A DNA stretch of 21,107 bases, from IMG/VR virus record IMGVR_UViG_3300020433_000062, positions 1 to 21,107 of that record; one strand, written 5' to 3'. The translations under genes and the position numbers were made by a program. Each line of letters starts with the position of its first letter. Positions within the stretch are counted from its first letter, which is position 1. This DNA is from a virus. The notes beneath the pieces are model-generated. The model was not told the origin of the DNA. It worked only from the letters and a program-made list of their open reading frames with translations, and ran no database searches. Below are positions 5,538-14,254 of the stretch, in pieces.

Positions 5538-8023
5538 TGAATTTCTACACTGACGTGTTACTCCTTGGTGATGATATCCTCTATCGAGGGTATGAAGATG
5601 GGAGGCAAGTTCAGTATCGTGAGAAGTCACGTCCTACATTATATTTTGTACCAAGAGAACAATCTAAGAAGTCAAGTTGGAAAACACTTGACGGTAGATA
5701 CGCACACCCAAAGAAATTTGATGGTGCTCGTGAAGCAAGAGGGTTCATTGACAAGTATAAGAATGTAGATGGACTAGAAGTTCATGGGTATGATAGATTT
5801 GCATACCAATTCATCGCACAGAAGTTCCCTAACACAGTGGAATTTGATATGGATGTGATGAAGATATATGCTATTGATATCGAGGTTGCATGTGACAATG
5901 GATTCCCCTCAGTAGAAGCATGTGCTGAGGAAATGCTGTGTATTACTATCAAAGACATTATGTCTAAGAAGGTAATTACATGGGGAACTAGGGAGTTCAT
6001 ACCAAATGGTACTGAGTATCGTACGTTCTGGACTGAACAAGCGATGCTAGAAGATTTCCATACATGGTGGTGTGAAAATACACCTGACGTTATTACTGGA
6101 TGGAACTGTCAACTGTATGATATTCCATACTTATGTCGTAGATTGGACAGAGTGCTAGGAGAGAAGTGGAAGAAGTCACTTTCACCGTGGAACGGTGTTC
6201 TTGAACGTGAAGTCTTCATTAAGGGTCGTAAACAAATTGCTTATGACCTTCGTGGCATTGCTACACTTGATTATTATGATCTCTATCAGAAGTTTACATA
6301 CTCAGCGAAGGAATCCTATCGCTTAGATCACATTGCATTTGTTGAACTAGGTGAGAAGAAACTTGATCACTCTGAGTTTGAGAACTTTAAAGCATTCTAT
6401 TCCCAGAACTGGCAGAAGTTTGTCGAGTATAATATAAAGGACGTTGAACTTGTTGACCGTCTGGAAGACAAGATGAAACTCATTGAGTTGGCATTGACTT
6501 TATCTTATGATGCTAAGGTTAATCTTACTGATGTATATTCACAGGTTCGTATGTGGGATACTCTCATATACAACGATCTATCTAAGAGAAACATTGTAGT
6601 TCCTCCCAAGGTAGATACACAGAAGAATGACCAGTATGCGGGTGCATACGTCAAAGAACCTGTGCCTGGGATGTATGACTGGGTGGTCTCTTTTGACCTT
6701 AACAGTCTGTATCCACATTTAATAATGCAGTACAACATTTCTCCCGAGACGTTAGCAGAAAGAAAACACCCAACGGTTAGTATCGAGGCTATACTTCAAG
6801 AGGATGTAAACCTTGATGGTGACTATGCTGTATGTGCCAATGGTGCACAGTATAGAAAAGACGTCCATGGGTTCTTACCAGAGATGATGCAAAGGATCTA
6901 CGATGAACGTAAGATCTACAAAAAGAAAATGCTTAGAGCGAAACAAGAGTATGAAACAAAACCTACCACGTCACTTGAAAAAGATATCGCACGATTCAAT
7001 AACATTCAGATGGCACGAAAGATTCAACTCAACAGTGCCTATGGTGCAATCGGAAACCAATACTTCCGATACTACAATTTGGCAAACGCTGAGGCAATCA
7101 CACTCTCTGGTCAGGTTGCGATTCGTTGGGTTGCCGACAAAGTAAATGCATATCTTGGTAAAATATTAAAGACAAATGATGATTATGTTATTGCTAGTGA
7201 TACTGATAGTATCTACCTCCATCTGGGTCCTCTGGTGGAACGTGTATACGAGGGCAGAGAAAAGACTAATGAAGGCATTGTTGGGTTCCTTAACAAGGTC
7301 TGTGAAGTGGAACTTGAACCTTTTATTTCGCGTACTTACGAAAAACTGGCACGGTACACTAACGCTTACGAACAGAAAATGATCATGAAGAGGGAGACCA
7401 TCGCTGATCGTGGTGTATGGACTGCCAAGAAGAGATATATCCTCAACGCATGGGACATTGAGGGTGTAAGATTTTCTGAACCTAAGTTAAAGATCAACGG
7501 TATCGAAGCAGTCAAGTCATCGACTCCTGCACCATGCCGAACTGCTATTAAAGAAGCACTTAAACTGATCATGAGTGGTACAGAAGAAGAAGTTCAGACG
7601 TACGTTGCTAAGTTCAGAAAAGAGTTTGAGAAGATGCCTCTCGAAGACGTTGCATTTCCTAGAAGTTGTAACAACATAGGTAAATTTTCGTCTCCAAGAA
7701 CCATCTATGGTAAGGGTTGCCCCATGCACGTTCGTGGTTCTTTGATGTATAATTATTATGTCAAAAGGATGAAACTAGAACACAAGTATCCTCTGATTCA
7801 AGAGGGTGAAAAGATCAAGTTTGTCTATTTACAAATGCCAAACAAAACTGGTGAGAATGTTATGTCATTCTTCCAGACTATGCCAAAGGAATTTGACATA
7901 CATGGTGCTATCGATTGGGATATGCAATTTGAAAAAGGTTTCCTAAGTCCAGTCAAGTTTGTTCTTGACGTCATAGGTTGGGAAGCAGAAAAACGTAACA
8001 CATTGGAGTTTTTATTCGCATGA
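5537..8023 (+). CDS. 43: DNA polymerase, family B, T4 gp43-like
   Basis: An 828-residue replicative polymerase with 3'-5' exonuclease, compared with 898 in T4. Exo I is AIDIE with D114/E116; Exo II is [14 protein letters not shown]; Exo III is [12 protein letters not shown]. Polymerase motif A is SFDLNSLYP (D387), motif [14 protein letters not shown] (from K495), and motif C ASDTDS (D555, D557). All expected catalytic acids are present, and the KKRYILNAW thumb-side block is intact. It copies the phage genome with the clamp and the gp41/gp61 helicase-primase. The start is in a TAATG overlap with the upstream gene; the stop overlaps uvsX as ATGA. The end is slightly shorter than in T4, but the core is complete. 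Very secure. Confidence 0.98.
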   Translation: MNFYTDVLLLGDDILYRGYEDGRQVQYREKSRPTLYFVPREQSKKSSWKTLDGRYAHPKKFDGAREARGFIDKYKNVDGLEVHGYDRFAYQFIAQKFPNTVEFDMDVMKIYAIDIEVACDNGFPSVEACAEEMLCITIKDIMSKKVITWGTREFIPNGTEYRTFWTEQAMLEDFHTWWCENTPDVITGWNCQLYDIPYLCRRLDRVLGEKWKKSLSPWNGVLEREVFIKGRKQIAYDLRGIATLDYYDLYQKFTYSAKESYRLDHIAFVELGEKKLDHSEFENFKAFYSQNWQKFVEYNIKDVELVDRLEDKMKLIELALTLSYDAKVNLTDVYSQVRMWDTLIYNDLSKRNIVVPPKVDTQKNDQYAGAYVKEPVPGMYDWVVSFDLNSLYPHLIMQYNISPETLAERKHPTVSIEAILQEDVNLDGDYAVCANGAQYRKDVHGFLPEMMQRIYDERKIYKKKMLRAKQEYETKPTTSLEKDIARFNNIQMARKIQLNSAYGAIGNQYFRYYNLANAEAITLSGQVAIRWVADKVNAYLGKILKTNDDYVIASDTDSIYLHLGPLVERVYEGREKTNEGIVGFLNKVCEVELEPFISRTYEKLARYTNAYEQKMIMKRETIADRGVWTAKKRYILNAWDIEGVRFSEPKLKINGIEAVKSSTPAPCRTAIKEALKLIMSGTEEEVQTYVAKFRKEFEKMPLEDVAFPRSCNNIGKFSSPRTIYGKGCPMHVRGSLMYNYYVKRMKLEHKYPLIQEGEKIKFVYLQMPNKTGENVMSFFQTMPKEFDIHGAIDWDMQFEKGFLSPVKFVLDVIGWEAEKRNTLEFLFA

Positions 8024-9033
8024 GTTTTCTAAAAGATATCGTAAAAGATATTGGTAATGAGTATGCAGGCATCGTTAGTGACGGTGTATCAGCAGGAGAC
8101 GTACAGTCTTTTATTGACACAGGAAGTTATGTGTTCAATGCAGTAGTTTCTGGTTCTATCTTTGGTGGTCTACCTTCTAATAAGATCACTGCTATTGCAG
8201 GAGAGTCTAGTACAGGTAAGACATTCTTTTGTCTGAGTGTTGTCAAGCATTTCTTAGAGTCAAACCCTGATGCAGGAGTTGTATACTTTGAATCAGAGTC
8301 TGCCATCTCTAAGGATATGATTGAGTCCAGAGGTATAGATTCTAACCGTATGATTATAGTTCCTGTGGTCACAGTACAGGAGTTTAGACAACAAGCAATC
8401 AAGATTATTGATAAATACTTGGCACAGAAGGAAGAGGAAAGGAAACCTCTAATGTTCTGTCTTGATTCTTTGGGTATGCTTTCTACCTCTAAGGAGGTCG
8501 ACGATACTGAACAAGGTAAAGACACAAGAGACATGACAAGAGCACAGGTTGTCAAGTCTATCTTCCGAGTTCTGACACTGAAACTAGGTAAAGCAAACGT
8601 ACCTATGTTAGTTACTAACCACACCTACGACGTGGTTGGATCTTACGTTCCCATGAAAGAAATGGGTGGTGGAAGTGGTCTTAAATATGCAGCAAGCACG
8701 ATTATCTATCTCTCTAAGTCGAAAGAGAAAGATGGTAAAGAAGTGATTGGTAATATAATCAAATGCGAGACTAAGAAGTCTCGTTTCACAAAGGAGAATG
8801 TCAAAATTGAAACACGTTTATTTTATGATGAACGTGGATTGGACAAGTATTACGGACTATTGGAACTGGGTGAGAAACATGGAGTCTTCGAGAGAATCGG
8901 GACTCGTTATCGCATTGGTGAATCTAATGTTTTTGCTAAGTCTGTCCTTGCCGATCCTAACAAGTACTTCACAGAAGAAGTAATGGAGAAGTTAGATGAA
9001 GCAGCACAAAAAGAATTTACCTATGGATCTTGA
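8020..9033 (+). CDS. uvsX: UvsX recombinase (RecA family)
   Basis: A 337-residue RecA-type strand-exchange protein that coats single-stranded DNA and drives recombination-dependent replication in T4-like phages. Walker A is GESSTGKT (residues 61-68); Walker B ends in CLDSLGML with D149; the block [23 protein letters not shown] corresponds to the loop-2 and following strand region. T4 UvsX is about 390 residues, so this form is shorter, as in marine relatives. It starts inside the gp43 stop (ATGA), suggesting coupled translation with the polymerase. The 3' end overlaps the next gene by 11 bases. Confidence 0.96.
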   Translation: MSFLKDIVKDIGNEYAGIVSDGVSAGDVQSFIDTGSYVFNAVVSGSIFGGLPSNKITAIAGESSTGKTFFCLSVVKHFLESNPDAGVVYFESESAISKDMIESRGIDSNRMIIVPVVTVQEFRQQAIKIIDKYLAQKEEERKPLMFCLDSLGMLSTSKEVDDTEQGKDTRDMTRAQVVKSIFRVLTLKLGKANVPMLVTNHTYDVVGSYVPMKEMGGGSGLKYAASTIIYLSKSKEKDGKEVIGNIIKCETKKSRFTKENVKIETRLFYDERGLDKYYGLLELGEKHGVFERIGTRYRIGESNVFAKSVLADPNKYFTEEVMEKLDEAAQKEFTYGS

Positions 9034-9586
9034 CAAGTACATCAAAGTATACGATAATGCACTTGATGTAAATCTATGTCGCAATATCTTACATTCAATT
9101 AAGAATGTTGAAATGAAGAGGTGGGATCGTGGTGGTCGTCCTCAGTTCAATGAGTTCAACATTACTGATCACGCAGAATCAACTGATCATCCAGACGATA
9201 TCTGGAACACCATACACAATCAAGTCATCCAAGCAGTCAAAAATGTATCTAACAGATACATGGATGAAGTCGGGTGCCAACAGCAATGGCCATACTCAAA
9301 TGCTTTGGAACAAGTCAGACTGAAACACTATCAGGTAGATCAGAATGATAGATTTGATGAGCATGCAGACGTGGGAGACCATGCATCTGCTCGTAGATTT
9401 CTCGCAATGTTTTTCTACTTAAATGATGTAGAGAAAGGTGGTGAAACAAAGTTCGAGCATCGCTCGATCAAACCAGTTCAAGGTAGATGCCTAGCATTTC
9501 CTCCTATGTGGATGTTCCCACACTCAGGAGCAGCACCTATAACTGAGGACAAATACATTATTGGAACCTATTTACATTACGTTTAA
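9023..9586 (+). CDS. 2-oxoglutarate/Fe(II)-dependent oxygenase (prolyl 4-hydroxylase-like)
   Basis: A 187-residue enzyme predicted to couple 2-oxoglutarate decarboxylation to hydroxylation of a substrate. The iron triad is visible: H114-x-D116 in DEHADVG and the distal H167 in FPHSG. K177, ten residues further, is the expected 2-oxoglutarate-binding Lys. The jelly-roll strands around [19 protein letters not shown] and IGTYLHYV fit the prolyl 4-hydroxylase alpha subunit fold. I prefer ATG 9023 (11-base overlap with uvsX) to ATG 8996, because [14 protein letters not shown] is a natural family N-terminus. Marine T4-like phages often carry several of these genes; the substrate is unknown. The TAATG overlap with gp41 places it firmly inside the replication operon. 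Confidence 0.92.
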   Translation: MDLDKYIKVYDNALDVNLCRNILHSIKNVEMKRWDRGGRPQFNEFNITDHAESTDHPDDIWNTIHNQVIQAVKNVSNRYMDEVGCQQQWPYSNALEQVRLKHYQVDQNDRFDEHADVGDHASARRFLAMFFYLNDVEKGGETKFEHRSIKPVQGRCLAFPPMWMFPHSGAAPITEDKYIIGTYLHYV

Positions 9587-10968
9587 TGCCAAGCATAGAA
9601 ACTATTGCGATCAGTAAACTCATTACCAGTGAGGAATACACACGCAAAGTATTACCTTTTATAAAGGAAGATTACTTTGAAACACTGGACATGAAGACAC
9701 TGTTCGGTGAGATAAATGATTACTTTACAAAGTACGATCAAGTACCTGAGATTAATGCCTTAAAAATTGAGATAGATAAGAGGAAAGATCTTAGTCAGGA
9801 AATTGTAACAGAGATTGAAAAGTTTCTTGACGAAAGTATTGACAAACAACAATATAATGATGACTGGTTAGTAGAAACCACAGAGAAGTGGTGTAAAGAA
9901 CGTGCTATCTATCTTGCTCTAATGGATAGTATTAAGATTGCTGACGGTCAGGATAAGACACGTCAAAAGGATGCCATTCCACACATAATGTCGGAAGCAT
10001 TAGGCACATGTTTTGATGAAACAGTAGGGCATGATTACATACAGGACGCAGATGAAAGGTACGACTTCTATCACAAAAAAGAAGACAAAATTCCATTCGA
10101 TCTTGAATACTTCAACAAGATTACAAAAGGTGGTTTACCTAGCAAGACTCTCAATGTCGCACTTGCTGGTACAGGTGTCGGGAAGTCTCTATTCATGTGC
10201 CACGTCGCTAGTTCCTGTCTCATGCAGGGGAGGAACGTTCTCTATATTACACTTGAAATGGCAGAAGAGAAAATTGCTGAACGAATTGACAGCAACCTCC
10301 TCGATGTCCCGATCAAACAATTAAGTGACCCTCTGTTTACTAAGCAACAGTTTAGAAATAAAGTAGATGTATTGAATAAGAAGACACAAGGTAGGATAGT
10401 TATAAAAGAATACCCAACAGCATCAGCACATGTAAATCATTTCAAATCATTATTGAATGAGTTGTCTATGAAGAAGGGATTCCAACCTGACATTGTGTTC
10501 ATTGATTATCTAAACATCTGTGCGAGTGCTAGATATAAAGGAACTATCGTAAACTCATACACTTTTGTTAAAGCGATTGCAGAAGAACTCCGTGGTCTTG
10601 CAGTTGAATGCAATGTACCAATCGTCACTGCTACTCAGACTACTCGTGCGGGTTATGGGAGTAGTGATGTTAGTCTTACTGACACAAGTGAGTCTTTCGG
10701 TCTCCCTGCAACTGCTGACCTTATGTTTGCTCTTATTTCTACCGAAGAGTTAGAACAACTAGGACAGATTATGGTCAAGCAGTTGAAGAATAGATATAAT
10801 GACCCTACCATACACAAACGTTTCATTGTCGGTATTGACAGAGCGAAGATGAGGTTGTATGATTGTGATCAGAAAGCACAAGAGGATATTGTTGATGCAG
10901 GGGACACCCTCAAAGATAACTTCCTTGAACTCAAAACTCAAAACAAATTTGACGGTTTTAAAATATGA
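9586..10968 (+). CDS. 41: Replicative DNA helicase, T4 gp41-like (DnaB family)
   Basis: A 460-residue hexameric 5'-3' helicase that travels with the gp61 primase at the fork (T4 gp41 is 475). The N-terminal part is helical (1-160). The RecA-like motor begins near 180 with ITKGGLPSKTLNVALAG; Walker A is GTGVGKS at about 195-201; YITLEMAEEKIAERID is the DnaB-type motif with the catalytic Glu; Walker B is DIVFIDYLNIC near 305; VTATQTTRAGY carries the sensor Gln. The C-terminal tail (YDCDQKAQEDIVDAG) is acidic. Start and stop overlap neighbours (TAATG, ATGA). Confidence 0.96.
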   Translation: MPSIETIAISKLITSEEYTRKVLPFIKEDYFETLDMKTLFGEINDYFTKYDQVPEINALKIEIDKRKDLSQEIVTEIEKFLDESIDKQQYNDDWLVETTEKWCKERAIYLALMDSIKIADGQDKTRQKDAIPHIMSEALGTCFDETVGHDYIQDADERYDFYHKKEDKIPFDLEYFNKITKGGLPSKTLNVALAGTGVGKSLFMCHVASSCLMQGRNVLYITLEMAEEKIAERIDSNLLDVPIKQLSDPLFTKQQFRNKVDVLNKKTQGRIVIKEYPTASAHVNHFKSLLNELSMKKGFQPDIVFIDYLNICASARYKGTIVNSYTFVKAIAEELRGLAVECNVPIVTATQTTRAGYGSSDVSLTDTSESFGLPATADLMFALISTEELEQLGQIMVKQLKNRYNDPTIHKRFIVGIDRAKMRLYDCDQKAQEDIVDAGDTLKDNFLELKTQNKFDGFKI

Positions 10969-11609
10969 CTAAAAGAGAAGACGTAAACGTCGATTACAAT
11001 AGTGCTGACAAAGCATCAAAGGCAGCAGAGAATGTCATGAATCACATGCAAGATGTGAAGGAGGGTATGTCTGACAATGCCAAGAAAGTTGCAGAGGACA
11101 CACCTACCACACCCGAAGAGTTTATTAATAAGAAAGGGTTCACTGCATGGAGAGCAGCAGAGGAGGTCAAGGAGAAACAGAAAGCAAAAGAAGATCAAGA
11201 AAAGTTTGCAGTTGACCTAGACAAATACCTTGAATTTTGTGAGAACACATGTAGTAATTTCTCAAAAGATCATGCAGCATATATAAAGAGGTTGAACGAT
11301 TTGAACGAACTTGGTTGTAACATTTCTCTTCTAGATACTGCTGCTAATGGTCTCTCTGCTGAGGCGGGTGAGTTCATGGAAATAGTTAAGAAGATGAAGT
11401 TCCAGGGTAAACCATGGGACGAAGCAAACAAGGAACATCTAATCAAAGAACTAGGTGACATCATGTGGTATGCAGCACAAGCATCAATGGCACTTGGTCA
11501 AAGACTAGATGATGTAATCTATGTGAACACACTTAAACTCGCAAAGCGTTATAGTGGTGGAGAGTTCAACGTAAGTGATTCAGAAAACAGGGCACCCGAT
11601 GACATCTAA
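10965..11609 (+). CDS. mazG: MazG-like nucleotide pyrophosphohydrolase with N-terminal extension
   Basis: A 214-residue protein. The C-terminal half has the MazG metal-binding pattern: E133-x-x-E136 (SAEAGEFMEIVKKMK) and E162-x-x-D165 (ELGDIMWYAAQASMALG). MazG enzymes hydrolyse nucleoside triphosphates or related nucleotides to monophosphates; cyanophage MazG has been studied as a modifier of nucleotide or ppGpp pools. The first 80 or so residues are highly charged and rich in Lys, Glu and Ala (AADKASKAAENV-like), with no MazG similarity that I see, longer than the usual single-domain phage MazG. ATG overlaps the gp41 stop. Confidence 0.9.
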   Translation: MTKREDVNVDYNSADKASKAAENVMNHMQDVKEGMSDNAKKVAEDTPTTPEEFINKKGFTAWRAAEEVKEKQKAKEDQEKFAVDLDKYLEFCENTCSNFSKDHAAYIKRLNDLNELGCNISLLDTAANGLSAEAGEFMEIVKKMKFQGKPWDEANKEHLIKELGDIMWYAAQASMALGQRLDDVIYVNTLKLAKRYSGGEFNVSDSENRAPDDI

Positions 11610-11739
11610 ACACGGAAAACTAGATCCAGAAGAGAGGGTATTAGATAACCCAATCAACCTTAGAGAGGTCATGCATGATGACGATGATGACGTCAAAGAG
11701 GAAATTAACGAAGGTTGGTACCCATTAAAGTCTGACTGA
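11599..11739 (+). CDS. Small acidic ORF, unknown (46 residues)
   Basis: A short reading frame from ATG 11599 to TGA 11737-11739, beginning inside the last codons of mazG (11-base overlap) as is usual in this gene string. It codes for MTSKHGKLDPEERVLDNPIN, then a run of five Asp (MHDDDDDVKEEINEGW) and YPLKSD. It fills an otherwise empty 140-base gap, and the strong phage tendency to pack genes supports it. The composition is hydrophilic and acidic without helix-breaking repeats. No family recognised. Confidence 0.5.
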   Translation: MTSKHGKLDPEERVLDNPINLREVMHDDDDDVKEEINEGWYPLKSD

Positions 11740-11745
11740 TAAATA
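11738..11745 (+). promoter_or_regulatory. Possible T4-type late promoter
   Basis: GATAAATA matches the NATAAATA late consensus and lies in a short gap. However, the next ATG is at 11751, so transcription would begin about at the start codon, giving a nearly leaderless mRNA. No Shine-Dalgarno precedes that ATG. The match may be chance, because it includes the stop codon of the small ORF. Confidence 0.3.
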
Positions 11746-11750
11746 GTGTC

Positions 11751-13064
11751 ATGGCAACGACACTAACATCAGCAGCAGGATGGCAGAAGTATTCTTGGTA
11801 TTACAAGGAGGGATTTGCCTGTCAAATAAAGAGAGACTTACCTGTATATAAAAAAGAGAAAGGTAATGAGACTGTAACTCTTCTTAAAAAAGGACACGAG
11901 ATAACTACAACACCGATACTAACTGGTCAACCATCCAGAGTACATATAACCTTCGCAGAGAACATGAAATCTCTCGAAGGTTTTGTATCGTTAGGACAAC
12001 TTGGTGCAAAACCAGGTCAGATATTAAAACAGAATCTAAAACCACAAGACTTTGCTATGCCACTGGATAAGAAAGTGTCATTTAACAAGTATTATAATGG
12101 TGTGATGTCAGCACTAGGGGAGAGAGAAGATGTTCCCTTGGTTATAAGAGCATATCTAAAAGCATTAGTGAAATATTGTTATGAACATAAGGACCACCAG
12201 AATTTAAAGAAGACATACGAGAACCTTATGAACACCAAGTATGCGGGTGTCATCAATGAGATTGAAGCAGACTTCTCTGAGATCATGGCACCTCTATGTG
12301 TGCTAGAACGAGGTCAAAGAGAGTTAGAGAAGATGGGATTCAAAGGTTTGACCAAAGCAAACACAATGATATATGTACCCAAGAAAGGTAACGAACCATT
12401 GATGGATTTTGCATTGTATGGTAAGGATGGTAGAGAGTATAAGTTTTCAGTTAAGAAAGCAACTGGTGTTACTAACACAGTCAAACCAAAAGATATAATA
12501 GAATTGATGGGTGATTTGAAAGGAGCATATAAAGGTGAAGATAATTATGAGATACTAAAAGTATTAGCAGAGAATAGTATCAAACTAGGACCAATCTATG
12601 CATTCAAAGAAGCATATAAGAGGTTCCCACAAGTGCAGATGAAACTTAAACAGGCAGGGTTAGACTGGAACATAGAAGGGATGATACCAGACAACGCTGT
12701 GCCAGATGTATTAGTGTACCAACCACAGTGGACAAAGGTTATGTCTGTATATTATAATGAAGGTATAGATTACTGGGAACAACCAGACTTTACAGATGGT
12801 CCGTTAGGAGTCGTAAGTCTAACTTGTCAGACAGCATTGGAGAAAATGACCAAGGGAGAGAAGTTGTGGAACTATCGTGACATCATTGTTGATGTTGTAA
12901 TGAAACAAGTATCTTTCTATAAATTCAAACTTAATAAAGGTGACCCTGAGTTCTTTATGTCGAATGATCTATATAATAAAATACCAAACAACGCAAACTT
13001 CTACTTGCGTAACAAGTCATCTAAGAGCAGACCATACAGAGAGACAGTTGGAGTACAACCATGA
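11751..13064 (+). CDS. Uncharacterised protein with possible PD-(D/E)XK nuclease-like core
   Basis: A 437-residue protein I do not recognise by family. A candidate nuclease core lies at residues 170-240: a helix with E177 (EADFSEIMAPL), then PLMDFALYGKDGREYKFSVKK, where D219 is followed ten residues later by E229-x-K231. This is the D...ExK spacing of the restriction-endonuclease-like fold, and a Glu-bearing helix before it is common there. The N-terminal part (1-110) contains the strands FACQIKRDLPVYKKEKG and VHITFAENMKSLEGFVSLG; the C-terminal third holds KVMSVYYNEGIDYWEQ and a basic end. It starts the 11751-16931 string and its stop overlaps the ligase-like gene (ATGA). Nuclease activity is an inference; a structural or repair-scaffold protein is equally possible. 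Confidence 0.55.
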   Translation: MATTLTSAAGWQKYSWYYKEGFACQIKRDLPVYKKEKGNETVTLLKKGHEITTTPILTGQPSRVHITFAENMKSLEGFVSLGQLGAKPGQILKQNLKPQDFAMPLDKKVSFNKYYNGVMSALGEREDVPLVIRAYLKALVKYCYEHKDHQNLKKTYENLMNTKYAGVINEIEADFSEIMAPLCVLERGQRELEKMGFKGLTKANTMIYVPKKGNEPLMDFALYGKDGREYKFSVKKATGVTNTVKPKDIIELMGDLKGAYKGEDNYEILKVLAENSIKLGPIYAFKEAYKRFPQVQMKLKQAGLDWNIEGMIPDNAVPDVLVYQPQWTKVMSVYYNEGIDYWEQPDFTDGPLGVVSLTCQTALEKMTKGEKLWNYRDIIVDVVMKQVSFYKFKLNKGDPEFFMSNDLYNKIPNNANFYLRNKSSKSRPYRETVGVQP

Positions 13065-14254
13065 GCAAGAATACACACCTCGAACATTTGGAAGATGATA
13101 TATTTAATGATGGATATGCTGGTGCACTCAATGGCATCAACTTCTTAAACTCACTTGTAGATATGTTGACCACTGGTAAAGGTGGGAACAACACAAAGGT
13201 TACAGTCAAATGGGATGGTGCTCCTGCTGTTATATGTGGCACAGATCCTGAGTCTGATATGTTCTTTGTAGGAACTAAATCTGTATTCAATAAGAATAAC
13301 CCAAAGATATGTTACTCACATGATGACATTGATTCTTTTTATGATGGTGAGTTGAATGACAAGTTAAAGAAAGCATTTGATCATCTATCACAGTTGAATA
13401 TCAAGGGTGTGATACAGGGTGACCTTCTCTACACAGAGACACCTCCTGTTGTTACCATGGGTGGTAAGGTATGCTATAAGTTTAAACCTAACACTATCAC
13501 ATACTGTGTAGAGAAGAATACAGAAATGGGAAAGAAGGTTGGACAGTCTGACATAGGTATAGTATTTCATACAAGATACAGTGGCACCACTATCAGCACT
13601 ATGACAGCAGGATTTGGTGTAGATGTATCAGGTATGCAGAACAACAAACTTGTAGCAGTGTTCTCTTCTGCATTTTCTAATGTAAATGGAGTTGCAAACT
13701 TAACACCAACAGAACTATCAAGTGTGAAGAATGATATTAGAATGGCAAAGACTAATCTACTACGCTCTAAGACATTCTTAAATGCAATAGGTGGTGGTAC
13801 AAAACCATTTAGTTATGCTGCTATGTTCAAGAAGTATATAAACATCTTAGTCAGACAGAATAGTATCCCCGACAGTGCAGAGAAGATGGCAAAGGGTTAC
13901 ATATACTATGTTGATAAAGAATTTGGTAAAGAAATTGAAAAGAAAAAGAGTGAGAAAGGAAAAGAAAAATGGGAAAAACAAAAGAAAGAGAATCTAACTT
14001 ATCTAAATAGTAACAAGAGTGTCATTTTCTCTGCCCTTACTGGATTCAAACTGTTGATGAAGGCAAAGGTTAAGATTATAAATAAATTGAAGAAGATAGA
14101 AGGTGTCGGCACGTTCCTTGAAGACGAGGATGGATACCGAGTTACAAGTCCAGAAGGATTTGTTGCTATCAAAGATGGTTCAGCAGTCAAATTAGTTGAC
14201 AGACTTGAATTCTCTCGTGCAAACTTTACTGTGGCAAAGAATTGGTCTAAATGA
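13061..14254 (+). CDS. Ligase-like covalent nucleotidyltransferase, uncharacterised
   Basis: A 397-residue protein with the motif layout of the ATP-dependent DNA/RNA ligase and mRNA-capping superfamily. Motif I is KWDGAP with K50 as the predicted nucleotidyl-Lys. GDLLYT (D121) follows a strand and resembles motif III; IGIVFHTRY (165-173) resembles motif IIIa; EGFVAIK (E365) is motif IV; VKLVDR (K377) is motif V. An unusually long segment (about 190-350) with a Lys/Glu-rich helical part separates IIIa from IV. I believe marine phage relatives are catalogued as an uncharacterised domain family (perhaps DUF6267). Whether it seals DNA, RNA or modifies something else is unknown. Coupled by ATGA to both neighbours. 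Confidence 0.68.
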   Translation: MSKNTHLEHLEDDIFNDGYAGALNGINFLNSLVDMLTTGKGGNNTKVTVKWDGAPAVICGTDPESDMFFVGTKSVFNKNNPKICYSHDDIDSFYDGELNDKLKKAFDHLSQLNIKGVIQGDLLYTETPPVVTMGGKVCYKFKPNTITYCVEKNTEMGKKVGQSDIGIVFHTRYSGTTISTMTAGFGVDVSGMQNNKLVAVFSSAFSNVNGVANLTPTELSSVKNDIRMAKTNLLRSKTFLNAIGGGTKPFSYAAMFKKYINILVRQNSIPDSAEKMAKGYIYYVDKEFGKEIEKKKSEKGKEKWEKQKKENLTYLNSNKSVIFSALTGFKLLMKAKVKIINKLKKIEGVGTFLEDEDGYRVTSPEGFVAIKDGSAVKLVDRLEFSRANFTVAKNWSK

